Of a DNA stretch of 64,000 bases, positions 36,504 to 44,481 are shown one piece after another. Origin of the DNA: Raineyella sp. LH-20 (GTDB lineage Bacteria; Actinomycetota; Actinomycetes; Propionibacteriales; Propionibacteriaceae); NCBI RefSeq assembly GCF_033110965.1, contig NZ_CP137003.1, positions 620,001-684,000 on the forward strand. The letters run 5' to 3'. The notes beneath the pieces are model-generated. The model was not told where the DNA came from, searched no databases, and saw only the letters and a list, made by a program, of their open reading frames with translations. Numbering within the stretch: the stretch's first letter is position 1; every line of letters begins with the position of its first letter. A program made the translations under genes and the position numbers.

Positions 36504-37397
36504 TCACTCCTGCGGGGTCAGTGGGGTCATCGGCAGACGAGGGTCGACCTCGCCGGTCTGCCATTCCTGGCGCAGCCAGGTGTAGTGCGGGTCGTCGGTC
36601 ATCAGCCAGGTCGAGTCCTCGGCCGGGCCGGCCATCACGTTGAGGTAGTAGAGGTCGTAGCCGGGGGCGGCGACCGAGGGGCCGTGGTAGCCGTACGGCA
36701 TGATCACGATGTCGCGGCTGTGCACCTCGGCACAGACGTCGATCGGCTTGCCGGGCGAGGGGTAGATCCGCTGCAGGGCCATCCCGGTGGTGCCGTTCGC
36801 GGCCGGGCGGACCTCGTAGTAGTAGATCTCCTCCAGGATCCGCTCCACCTCGGTGTGCTCGTCGTGCTTGTGCGGCGGGTAGGAGGACCAGTTGCCGCCC
36901 GGGGTGAGCACCTCGCAGGCGAGCAGGTGGGAGGTCGGCACGGCGTTGCCGAGGGCGTAGTTGTTGACCTGGCGGGAGCAGTCGCCGGTGCCGCGCAGCT
37001 GGCTGACCACCTCACCGACCGCGCAGTAGCGCACCGGCAGGTCGGCGGTGGCCTTCGCCGCCGGCAGGGCGTACCGGCCGCCCGCCGCGCTGGACACCAC
37101 GAAGGTGGTGTGCCGCGGGACGTAGAGGTAGTCGGTGACCGCGGTCCACACCTCCCGGCGACCGGCGAGGTCGTACGACTCCCCCGCCACCTCGACCCGG
37201 CAGCCACCGGCCAGCGGCAGCACCAGCAGCTCGGCGTCACCGCTGGACACCTCCTGGCGGCCGCCCGCGGGCAGCGCGAGGACCCGCAGCGAGCACCAGT
37301 CCCAGCCGGCCCGCTCCACGGTGAGGTCGGTCTCGAACGCCTCGTGGGCGGTCTCCCCGGCCCGGATGACGTAACGGTCGTTGTCGTTCACAGCCAT
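36504..37397 (-). CDS. iolB: 5-Deoxy-glucuronate isomerase
   Basis: 297 residues from ATG 37397. The ribosome-binding site is weak here: AAAGG touches the ATG, so GTG 37391 (7 bases after AAAGG) is a real alternative. IolB converts 5-deoxy-glucuronate to 2-deoxy-5-keto-gluconate. The bicupin metal site is in SSYPPHKHDEHTEVERILEEIYYYEV, with a later HGPSVAAPGYDLYYLNVMAG, both hallmarks of IolB. Part of the five-gene iol operon. Confidence 0.95.
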   Translation of the reverse strand: MAVNDNDRYVIRAGETAHEAFETDLTVERAGWDWCSLRVLALPAGGRQEVSSGDAELLVLPLAGGCRVEVAGESYDLAGRREVWTAVTDYLYVPRHTTFVVSSAAGGRYALPAAKATADLPVRYCAVGEVVSQLRGTGDCSRQVNNYALGNAVPTSHLLACEVLTPGGNWSSYPPHKHDEHTEVERILEEIYYYEVRPAANGTTGMALQRIYPSPGKPIDVCAEVHSRDIVIMPYGYHGPSVAAPGYDLYYLNVMAGPAEDSTWLMTDDPHYTWLRQEWQTGEVDPRLPMTPLTPQE

Positions 37398-37431
37398 GCC
37401 TTTCACAGGAGTGTTGTCACAGTCGCGTCGT

Positions 37432-38298
37432 TCACAGCACGGCCACGGCCCGGTCGACCGCGCCGGCGACGTCCCCGTCGGGCGGGAAGAGCAGCGAGCG
37501 GCCGATCACCAGACCGCGGACGTTGGGCAGGGACAGTGCCGTGGCCCAGCCCGAGAGGGCGGCCTCCGGGTCGTCCGGCACCTCGCCGCCGAGGATCAGG
37601 CAGGGCAGCGTGGTCGCCTCCATCACCCGCTCCATCTCGTCGACGCAGGGCAGCTTCAGCCAGGTGTAGGCCGACGTACGCCCCAGGGCCGAGGAGATCG
37701 CCATCGACCGGATCACCGCGTCGGGGCTCAGATCGTTGACGGCGCGCCCGTCACGACGGCTGCTGACGAACGGCTCGACCATCGCGGTGAGGCCCCGGTC
37801 GGCCAGCTCGTCGACGGCGTGCGCCGACGAGGTCAGCGTCGAGGCGGTGCCGGCGTCGTCGTACGCGAGGCGGAGCAGCATCTTCCCGCCGTCGAGCCCG
37901 GCGTCGGCGATGCCGCGGGCGTCGTAGCAGTTGAAGCGGTCGTCCATCTCGAACGAGGCGCCCTGCAGGCCGACCCGGTTCATCGTGCCCCAGACCAACT
38001 TGGCGTCGAGGGCGCCGAGCAGAGCCAGATCCTCGATGATGTCGGCCGAGCCGAGGAAGCCGTTGACGCCGGGGCGGCCGAGCGCCTCGAGGCAGCGGGC
38101 CAACACCTCCTCGCGGGAGGCCATCGCCATCGGGTCGGACCCGGCTCCCAGGGCGCCGCGGGCCGGGTGGTCGCAGGCGATGATCATCAGCTTCGCGTCG
38201 CCGGCCGGCAGCGTGCCGCGGGGCCGGTCGGCCAGCGCACGGCGGACCGCCTGCGGGTCGTGGAAGCGGATCTCGGTGAGCTTCTCGATCAGTGTCAT
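37432..38298 (-). CDS. Cgl0159-type (beta/alpha)8 aldolase, probable 2-deoxy-5-keto-gluconate-6-phosphate aldolase
   Basis: 288 residues. ATG 38298 overlaps the iolC stop by one base (TGATG). It resembles the class I aldolase-like family represented by corynebacterial Cgl0159, found in actinobacterial iol operons: IIACDHPARGAL near the N-terminus, MLLRLAYDDAG, AYTWLKLP with a probable Schiff-base lysine, and LILGGEVPDD. No IolJ homologue is present in the window. By position between IolC and IolB it should cleave the IolC product to malonate semialdehyde and dihydroxyacetone phosphate. This step is inferred. Confidence 0.85.
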   Translation of the reverse strand: MTLIEKLTEIRFHDPQAVRRALADRPRGTLPAGDAKLMIIACDHPARGALGAGSDPMAMASREEVLARCLEALGRPGVNGFLGSADIIEDLALLGALDAKLVWGTMNRVGLQGASFEMDDRFNCYDARGIADAGLDGGKMLLRLAYDDAGTASTLTSSAHAVDELADRGLTAMVEPFVSSRRDGRAVNDLSPDAVIRSMAISSALGRTSAYTWLKLPCVDEMERVMEATTLPCLILGGEVPDDPEAALSGWATALSLPNVRGLVIGRSLLFPPDGDVAGAVDRAVAVL

Positions 38299-39284
38299 CA
38301 CAGGGCCTCGGTCCTCGGTGCGGAGGCAGGATTGGCGGCCATCAGGTCGAGGACCTCCTGCTCGGTGGCCATCGCCGTGGAGCACTCCAGCCGGGAGGCG
38401 ACGATGGCGCCGGCGGTGGAGGCGAAGGAGACGGCCTTGGCGAGGTCCCAGCCCTCCAGCAGGGCGTGGCAGAGAGCGCCGCCGAAGGAGTCGCCGGCAC
38501 CCAGACCGTTGCAGACCTGCACCGGCGTGACCGGGACGACGACCCGCTCGTCGCGGGTCTTGGCGAGGGTGCCGAGCGGCCCCTGCTTGACGACGGCGAT
38601 CTCCACGCCGCGCTCCAGCAGCGCGTCGGCCGCCCGCTCGGGCTCGGTCTCGCCGACCGCGATCCGGCACTCCTCCTTGTTGCCCACCACGATGTCGACC
38701 CGGTCGAGCACCCGGCCGACCTCGGTGTGGGCGACCTGCTCGTTCTCCCAGAACATCGGCCGGTAGTCGAGGTCCAGGACGGTGAGCGGCGTACGGCCCC
38801 GCAGGTCCAACGCGCGGTGGTGCGCGCTGCGGGTCGGCTCGACCGACAGCCCGGTGACCGACAGCCAGAAGATCTTCGCGCCCCGGACGGCGTCCTCGGG
38901 GATGTCCGCGGGGCGGATCTGCAGGTCGGGCGCCGAGGGCTGCCGGTAGAAGTACAGCGGGAAGTCGTCCGGCGGGAAGATCTCGCAGAACGTCACCGGG
39001 GTGAGGAAGTCGTGATTGGTGATCACGTAGCGGGGATCCACCCCGAGCCGCGCCACCTCCTGGCGGACGAAGCGACCGAACGGATCGTCGCCGACCTCGG
39101 TGATCACCGCGGAGGAGTGCCCCATCCGGGCGGCGGCGACCGCGACGTTGGTCGGCGACCCGCCGACGAACTTCCCGAACGACGTCACCTCCTCCAGCCC
39201 GACACCGATCTGCAACGGGTAGATGTCCACACCACTACGGCCGATGGTGAGGACGTCAGGGACGGATGACGTTGACGGGTCCAC
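38298..39284 (-). CDS. iolC: 5-Dehydro-2-deoxygluconokinase (PfkB family)
   Basis: 328 residues from GTG 39284 with GGAGAGG 9 bases upstream; an upstream frame extension lacks kinase similarity and would cover the operator. PfkB motifs: GRSGVDIYPLQ at the start, GKFVGGSPTNVAVAAARMG, and the C-terminal NGLGAGDSFGGAL with the catalytic Asp. It phosphorylates 2-deoxy-5-keto-gluconate. First gene of the five-gene iol operon; the TTTGT-N4-ACAAA site at 39356 lies 72 bases upstream. Confidence 0.95.
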   Translation of the reverse strand: MDPSTSSVPDVLTIGRSGVDIYPLQIGVGLEEVTSFGKFVGGSPTNVAVAAARMGHSSAVITEVGDDPFGRFVRQEVARLGVDPRYVITNHDFLTPVTFCEIFPPDDFPLYFYRQPSAPDLQIRPADIPEDAVRGAKIFWLSVTGLSVEPTRSAHHRALDLRGRTPLTVLDLDYRPMFWENEQVAHTEVGRVLDRVDIVVGNKEECRIAVGETEPERAADALLERGVEIAVVKQGPLGTLAKTRDERVVVPVTPVQVCNGLGAGDSFGGALCHALLEGWDLAKAVSFASTAGAIVASRLECSTAMATEQEVLDLMAANPASAPRTEAL

Positions 39285-39355
39285 TGCTGCCTGCCTCTCC
39301 TTTGGGACTGAGCCTCGAGGAACAGTCTGCCTGACGACACGGACAAGGTCAACAC

Positions 39356-39369
39356 TTTGTCTGCACAAA
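39356..39369. promoter_or_regulatory. Perfect operator-like site TTTGT-CTGC-ACAAA between iolC and the GntR gene
   Basis: Perfect arms in the 158-base divergent region. On the minus strand it lies just upstream of TTGACC (39347-39352), a possible iolC -35 box. Position and symmetry fit control of both divergent genes by the GntR protein, as for corynebacterial IolR, whose remembered consensus KGWCHTRACA overlaps this motif. Confidence 0.65.
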
Positions 39370-39442
39370 TACCCATGCTTGTCACAGTTGGCTAGAGTGA
39401 GGGCTAGCAATACTGGGCAACGCTGTAGGGACAAGGACGACC

Positions 39443-40186
39443 ATGAGCGAGTACTACGAGCCGGCCATCGTCATCGACCGGGACTCCGACGAGCCGCTGT
39501 ACAAGCAGATCGCCGAGCCCATCGAGCAGGCGATCCTCTCCGGCGAGCTCGCCTCGGGGGCCCGGATCGAGGACGAGATCTCGATGGCCCAGCGCCTCGA
39601 CGTCTCCCGGCCGACCGCCCGCCGGGCACTGCAGGAGCTGGTGAACCGCGGCTTGCTGACCCGCCGGCGCGGCGTCGGCACGACGGTCACCCCACCACAG
39701 GTGCACCGGCCGATCGAGCTCACCTCGCTCTACGACGACCTGACCCGCGAGGGCTTCACGCCGAGCACCAAGGTGCTGTCGTACGACGTCCACGAGGCCG
39801 ACGAGGAGGAATCCGACCGCCTGGCGGTCGCCCCCGGCACCGGCGTGGTCCGGATCGCCCGACTCCGTTCAGCGGACAACCGCCCACTCGCCGTGCTGAC
39901 CAACCTGATCCCGATCGACCTGGCCCCGTCCTGGACCGACCTCAACGAGCACGGTCTCTACCGGTGCTTCAACGACCACGGCATCCATATCGCCACCGCC
40001 AAGCAGGTGATCGGCGCCCGGGCCGCCACCGCCGAGGAGGCGGAGCTGCTGACCGAGCCGGTCGGCGCCCCACTGCTCACCATGAGCCGCACCGCGTACG
40101 ACGCCACCGGCCGGGTGGTGGAGTACGGCAACCACATCTACCGCCCGTCGTTGTACTCCTTCGACCTGACCCTTGTCGCCCACTGA
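39443..40186 (+). CDS. iolR: GntR-family regulator of inositol genes (IolR-like, HutC/UTRA subfamily)
   Basis: 247 residues. The GntR winged helix (LYKQIAEPIEQAILSGELASGARIEDEISMAQRLDVSRPTARRALQELVNRG) is followed by a UTRA effector domain starting near RPIELTSLYDDLTREG. It is divergent from the iolC operon and convergent with nothing, being followed by iolG and iolE. The TTTGT-N4-ACAAA sites on both sides of the gene (39356 and 40193) are likely its targets. Naming as IolR rests on context and on the corynebacterial precedent. Confidence 0.85.
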   Translation: MSEYYEPAIVIDRDSDEPLYKQIAEPIEQAILSGELASGARIEDEISMAQRLDVSRPTARRALQELVNRGLLTRRRGVGTTVTPPQVHRPIELTSLYDDLTREGFTPSTKVLSYDVHEADEEESDRLAVAPGTGVVRIARLRSADNRPLAVLTNLIPIDLAPSWTDLNEHGLYRCFNDHGIHIATAKQVIGARAATAEEAELLTEPVGAPLLTMSRTAYDATGRVVEYGNHIYRPSLYSFDLTLVAH

Positions 40187-40192
40187 AACGTG

Positions 40193-40238
40193 TTTGTTCT
40201 GACATTTTGTTGACTTTGGCTGGACGTTCCGCTTGAAT
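40193..40238 (+). promoter_or_regulatory. iolG promoter with operator-like site
   Basis: TTTGT-TCTG-ACATT (40193-40206) ends 3 bases before TTGACT (40210-40215). A 17-base spacer leads to TTGAAT (40233-40238). A protein on this site would contact or block the -35 box. Seven of the ten arm plus spacer bases in TTTGTTCTGACA are shared exactly with the site at 25395. Confidence 0.65.
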
Positions 40239-40297
40239 CGAGTCATGGCTTCACGAGGCCGGCAGCGAGGCCGGTCCGCCGGTGACGAGGAACAGGC

Positions 40298-41293
40298 ATG
40301 ACTCAACTGCGTTTCGCACTGATCGGGGCAGGACGTATCGGTCAGGTGCACGCCCGGACCATCGCGGCCCATCCCGCGGCGACCCTCTCCCTGGTCTGTG
40401 ACCCGGTGGTCGCCGCCGCGGAGTCGGTGGCTGCGACGTACGGCGCCCGCACCTGCACGGACGCCGCGGAGGTGTTCGCGGCCGACGACGTCGACGCGGT
40501 GGTGATCGGCTCCCCCACCCCGCTGCACGTGCAGCACATCCTCGCCGCGGTGAAGGCCGGCAAGCCCGCCCTGTGCGAGAAGCCGGTGGCGATGCAACTG
40601 GCCGACGCCGAGCAACTGCAGCACCGGCTCGCCGAGCTGCCCGACGTCCCGGTGATGCTCGGCTTCAACCGGCGGTTCGACCCGTCCTTCGCCCGGGCGC
40701 ACGCCCTGGTCGGCGACGGCGCGATCGGCGCGCTGGAGCAGCTGACCATCATCTCCCGCGACCCGGCGGCCCCGCCGAAGGCCTACCTCGCCCAGTCCGG
40801 CGGCATCTTCAAGGACATGACGATCCACGACTTCGACACCGCCCGGTTCTTCCTGGGCGACGTCGCCGAGGTCACCGCGACCGGACAGCACCTCGACCCG
40901 GAGCTCGCCGACAGCGGCGACTTCGACGGTGCCGTCATCGTGCTGCGCTCCGCGAGCGGGGCGGCCGCCACCATCATCAACTCCCGACACTGTGCCACCG
41001 GCTACGACCAGCGGCTCGAGGCGTTCGGCCCCGAGGGCGCGATCCTCGCCGAGAACCAGCGCCCGACCACCCTCAAGGTGTCCACCCGGGAGGCCTCGGA
41101 CGCGCAGGCGCCCTACCTCGACTTCTTCCTCGAGCGCTACGCCGACGCCTACCGCGCCGAGCTGACCGCCTTCATCGAGGCCCTCACCCAGGGCACCCCG
41201 GTCTCCCCCACCGTCGCCGACGGTGTCGAGGCGCTGCGCATCGCCGAGGCGGCCGGCACGTCCGCCCGGACCGGCGCCACCGTACGACTCTGA
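40298..41293 (+). CDS. iolG: Inositol 2-dehydrogenase (Gfo/Idh/MocA)
   Basis: 331 residues from ATG 40298. NAD-binding GAGRIGQVHA, catalytic lysine in CEKPVAMQL, then GFNRRFDPSF and GGIFKDMTIHDFDTARFF, the classical inositol dehydrogenase signature with the active-site Asp and His. It oxidises myo-inositol to scyllo-inosose. It is followed 46 bases later by iolE, forming a two-gene operon under the promoter and operator at 40193. Of the four Gfo/Idh proteins in the window this is the best fit to the canonical IolG. Confidence 0.93.
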   Translation: MTQLRFALIGAGRIGQVHARTIAAHPAATLSLVCDPVVAAAESVAATYGARTCTDAAEVFAADDVDAVVIGSPTPLHVQHILAAVKAGKPALCEKPVAMQLADAEQLQHRLAELPDVPVMLGFNRRFDPSFARAHALVGDGAIGALEQLTIISRDPAAPPKAYLAQSGGIFKDMTIHDFDTARFFLGDVAEVTATGQHLDPELADSGDFDGAVIVLRSASGAAATIINSRHCATGYDQRLEAFGPEGAILAENQRPTTLKVSTREASDAQAPYLDFFLERYADAYRAELTAFIEALTQGTPVSPTVADGVEALRIAEAAGTSARTGATVRL

Positions 41294-41339
41294 CCCTCCA
41301 CACCCCTCACACGCAGAACGACTGCAAAGGAGCAGACCT

Positions 41340-42200
41340 ATGAAGATCGCCGGAGCCCCCATCACCTGGGGCGTCTGCGAGGTCCCCGGCTGGGGATACC
41401 AGATGACCCCGGAGCGGGTGCTGACCGAGATGAAGGCCATCGGCCTCACCGCCACCGAGTTCGGCCCGCAGGGCTGGCTGCCGGAGGCGCCCCAGGCACG
41501 CGCCAAGGCCGTCGCGGGCTACGCGCTGAAGCCGGTGGGCTCGTTCTTCCTCGCCGTGATGCACGACCCCGACCACGATCCGATCCCGGCCGTCCGCCGC
41601 GAACTGGAGGCGTTCGCCGTCGCCGGCGGGGAGTACCTCATCCTGGCCGCCGACTCCGGCCGTGACGGCTACGACGACCGTCCGGTGCTGGACGAGCAGG
41701 GCTGGCAGACGCTCTTCACCAACCTGACCCGGATCAGCGAGGTGTGCGCCGAGGCCGGCGTCACCGCCTGCATCCACCCGCACTGGGGCACGATGGTGCA
41801 GAACGTCGACGAGGTCCGCCGGGTGCTCGACCACTCCTCGGTCGGCCTGTGCCTGGACACCGGCCACCTGGCCGCCGGTGGCGCCGACGTGGCCGCGCTC
41901 GCCCGGGAGTATGCCGCCCGGGTCGCCATCGTGCACGCCAAGGACATCCACAAGGAGATGACCGACAAGCTGCTGCCCGGCGAGCTGTCCTGGTCCGACG
42001 GCGTCAAGGGCGGCATGTTCGCCCCGATCGGCGAGGGTGACATCGACTTCGCCGACATCGTGAAGACCCTCGACGCCGCCGGCTTCGACGGCTACTACGT
42101 CCTGGAGCAGGACATCATGCTGGACGGCGAGCCGCCGGCCGACGGTGGCCCGGTGGTCTCCGCCAAGGCCTCACTGGAGGCCCTGCAGGCGCTGGCCTGA
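41340..42200 (+). CDS. iolE: Inosose dehydratase
   Basis: 286 residues from ATG 41340, with AGGAG 7 bases upstream. The N-terminus MKIAGAPITWGVCEVPGWGYQM is the diagnostic IolE start. Metal-site residues are in CIHPHWGTMVQN, LCLDTGHLAAGG, VHAKDIHK and VLEQDIML. It dehydrates scyllo-inosose to the diketone used by IolD. Last gene before the strong terminator at 42227. Confidence 0.95.
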   Translation: MKIAGAPITWGVCEVPGWGYQMTPERVLTEMKAIGLTATEFGPQGWLPEAPQARAKAVAGYALKPVGSFFLAVMHDPDHDPIPAVRRELEAFAVAGGEYLILAADSGRDGYDDRPVLDEQGWQTLFTNLTRISEVCAEAGVTACIHPHWGTMVQNVDEVRRVLDHSSVGLCLDTGHLAAGGADVAALAREYAARVAIVHAKDIHKEMTDKLLPGELSWSDGVKGGMFAPIGEGDIDFADIVKTLDAAGFDGYYVLEQDIMLDGEPPADGGPVVSAKASLEALQALA

Positions 42201-42226
42201 TCCCCGGCTCGCCGGGCCCACACCCC

Positions 42227-42274
42227 ACAGCGCGACGGCGCGTACCGCACAGTCGGTACGCGCCGTCGCGCTGT
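42227..42274 (+). terminator. Long perfect hairpin after iolE
   Basis: A 20-base arm (42227-42246) pairs perfectly with 42255-42274 around the 8-base loop GCACAGTC. The arm contains GCGCGTACC. It is the longest perfect stem in the window. It lies between iolE and the convergent TauE-like gene and may terminate both. Confidence 0.88.
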
Positions 42275-42315
42275 GTCGGGCTGTCGCGCTGTGTCGGACT
42301 GTCGCACTGTGTCCG
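42265..42315. repeat. 18-bp direct repeats trailing the iolE terminator
   Basis: GTCGCGCTGTGTCGGGCT (42265-42282), GTCGCGCTGTGTCGGACT (42283-42300) and a partial third unit to 42315. The first unit contains the right arm of the terminator stem, so the hairpin arm seems to have been duplicated in tandem. Confidence 0.85.
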
Positions 42316-42328
42316 GATCCACCGTCCG

Positions 42329-43054
42329 TCAGACCAACACCAGGTAGACCGCGGAGAGCACCACGAAGCCGGTGACCAGCCGGGCGAACCACACGTCGTC
42401 CAAGCGGCCGACGACGATCCGGCCGACCCAGGCCCCGAGCCACACCACCGGGACGAACACCAGCCCGGTCAGCAGCACCGGTCGGGTCATCATGCCCAGC
42501 CCGATCATCACCGGCAGCTTGAGGGCCAGGTTGACGGTGGCGAAGAACCACGCGGTGGTGCCGAGGAAGGCCAGCTTGCCGTAGCGGGCGCCGAGCAGGT
42601 AGAGGCTCATCGCCGGTCCGCCGGCGTTGGCGACCATGGTGGTGAAGCCGGCCAGCGCGCCGTACGCCCGGGCCTCCGCCGCCCCGGGCCGGTGCCGCCG
42701 GGTGAGCAGGCCGACCACCAGCAGGACGAGCAGGATGACGCCGATCGTACGACGCAGCACCCCGTCGTCGACCCGACCGAGGAACACCCCGCCGGCGGCC
42801 ACGCCGAGCACGACAGGCAGCAACAAGCGGCCGAGCAGTCGCCAGTCGGCGTCGTGCCAGTAGGTGCGCAGCGCCCAGGCGTCACCGGCCAGCAGCATCA
42901 CCAGCAGAACGGCGGTCGACTCCTTGGCCGGCAGCGCGAGGGCGGCGAGCACGACGGCAGCGGTCGCGGCGCCGGAGAGGGCGGTCTTCGAGAAGCCGCC
43001 GATGAACGCAGCGGTGCCGAGCAGCAGCCAGCCGGCGAACGTGAGGGGGAGCAT
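42329..43054 (-). CDS. TauE/SafE-family anion exporter
   Basis: 241 residues, almost entirely hydrophobic with about 7-8 predicted helices. The duplicated motif of the family is visible: GGFSKTALSGAATAAVVLAAL in the first half and GFTTMVANAGGPAMSLYLLG in the second. Members export sulfite, sulfoacetate or related organic anions. Here it lies between the iol cluster and dodecin with no sulfur gene nearby, so the substrate is unknown. Confidence 0.88.
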   Translation of the reverse strand: MLPLTFAGWLLLGTAAFIGGFSKTALSGAATAAVVLAALALPAKESTAVLLVMLLAGDAWALRTYWHDADWRLLGRLLLPVVLGVAAGGVFLGRVDDGVLRRTIGVILLVLLVVGLLTRRHRPGAAEARAYGALAGFTTMVANAGGPAMSLYLLGARYGKLAFLGTTAWFFATVNLALKLPVMIGLGMMTRPVLLTGLVFVPVVWLGAWVGRIVVGRLDDVWFARLVTGFVVLSAVYLVLV

Positions 43055-43168
43055 GATCCATTATGTATGTACATTTCGATCAGTTGTGCGCCCATTCAGT
43101 GGCCGGACAGGGATTCGGCACACCGCTACAGTGATCTGAATCACACCCTTTTCGGGGGAGGAACCACC

Positions 43169-43381
43169 GTGAGCAGCCACACCTATCGGATCGTCGAGTT
43201 GGTCGGGACCTCTCCCGACAGCAGCGACGACGCCATCGCCCGCGCCATCGCGTCCGCCGAGACCCGGTACGGCGCGGTCGACTGGTTCGAGGTCGTCCAG
43301 CACCGCGGACACGTGGTGGACGGTCGCGTCGCCCACCACCAGGTCACCCTGAAGATCGGCGCCCGCCTGCCCGAGGACTGA
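43169..43381 (+). CDS. Dodecin family flavin-binding protein
   Basis: 70 residues from GTG 43169, with GGGGGAGG 7 bases upstream. Typical dodecin pattern: YRIVELVGTSPDSSDDAI, the flavin-stacking Trp in DWFEVVQHRGHV, then HHQVTLKIGARLPED. Dodecins form hollow dodecamers that bind riboflavin, FMN or FAD and CoA. The gene is short and probably monocistronic. Confidence 0.92.
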   Translation: MSSHTYRIVELVGTSPDSSDDAIARAIASAETRYGAVDWFEVVQHRGHVVDGRVAHHQVTLKIGARLPED

Positions 43382-43429
43382 CCTCGGGCAGGCGGGCGCG
43401 GATGACGGGTCGCCGACGGCGACGTACGG

Positions 43430-44476
43430 TCAGGGCTCGACGGTGACCTTGATCGCCTCGCCCTTGCGGACGATCTCGAAGGCGTCGAGCACCCGCTCCA
43501 ACGGGACGTGCGCGGTGATCAGGTCCTTGACCGGCACCTGGCCCGAGGCGATGTAGGCCAGCGCCCGCTTGTTGTGGTCGGGCGAGGACCCGTTGGCGCC
43601 GTGGATGTGCAGCTGGCGGTAGTGCACCAGGTTGGAGTCCAGGGTGATCGTCGGGTTGGTCTTCGGCAGGCCGCCGAAGAAGGAGATCCGGCCGTTGCGG
43701 GCGGCCATCGCGACCGCCTGCTCCTGGGTGACGTTCGCCGGGGTCGCAGTGATGACGACGTCGGCGCCTCGACCGCCGGTCATCTCCAGGACCTTGGCGA
43801 CGACGTCCTCGGTCGAAGCGTCGATGGTGGCGTCCGGGTGGACCGCGTCGGCGGACATCGTCAGCCGCTCGGCGTTGATGTCGACCAGCACGATGGTGCC
43901 GGCCTTGTGCACGCCCCGGGCGATCCTGGTGTGCATGCAGCCGATCGGGCCGGCGCCGAAGACGACCACGAAGTCGCCCTCCTCGATGCCCACCTGCTCC
44001 TGGGCGTTGATGGCGCAGGCGAACGGCTCCGCCGCCGAGGCCTCGTCGTAGCCGACGCCGTCGGGGATCCGGTTGAGGCCGTCGACCTTGAGCACCTGCT
44101 CGGGGACGATCATGTACTCGGCGAAGCCGCCGTCGTACTGGTAGCCGACCGAGGTCTGGTTCTGGCAGACCTCCATCCAGCCCTTCGTGCACTCGTAACA
44201 CTCACCGCAAGGGACGGCGGCGATGGACTGCACCCGGTCGCCGACCTGGAAGCCGCCCAGGGCGTTCGCCCCGACCTCGACGACCTCACCGGCGACCTCG
44301 TGGCCCATCGTCGTGGTCCCGGTGATGTTCGGGTGTCCGTTGTTGTAGATCTTGACGTCGGTGCCGCAGGTCGAGCAGTTCTTGACCTTGATCTTCACCT
44401 CGTTCGGACCGCAGACGGGTTCCGGCACATCCTCGACCCGGACGTCCTTGGGGGCGTAGAAGCGCAACGCCTTCAT
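43430..44476 (-). CDS. Zinc-dependent polyol or polyol-phosphate dehydrogenase (MDR family)
   Basis: 348 residues from ATG 44476. AAGGAG is 10 bases upstream and 5 bases separate the start from the EIICBA stop, so the two are coupled. Catalytic zinc site: CSTCGTD, GHEVAGE. Structural zinc lobe: CGECYECTKGWMEVC. NAD motif: VVFGAGPIGC. It is of the sorbitol/threonine/galactitol-phosphate dehydrogenase kind. Directly behind a mannitol-type PTS gene and with no MtlD in sight, it most likely oxidises the polyol phosphate that the PTS delivers. Substrate is inferred. Confidence 0.9.
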   Translation of the reverse strand: MKALRFYAPKDVRVEDVPEPVCGPNEVKIKVKNCSTCGTDVKIYNNGHPNITGTTTMGHEVAGEVVEVGANALGGFQVGDRVQSIAAVPCGECYECTKGWMEVCQNQTSVGYQYDGGFAEYMIVPEQVLKVDGLNRIPDGVGYDEASAAEPFACAINAQEQVGIEEGDFVVVFGAGPIGCMHTRIARGVHKAGTIVLVDINAERLTMSADAVHPDATIDASTEDVVAKVLEMTGGRGADVVITATPANVTQEQAVAMAARNGRISFFGGLPKTNPTITLDSNLVHYRQLHIHGANGSSPDHNKRALAYIASGQVPVKDLITAHVPLERVLDAFEIVRKGEAIKVTVEP

Positions 44477-44481
44477 CTGGT

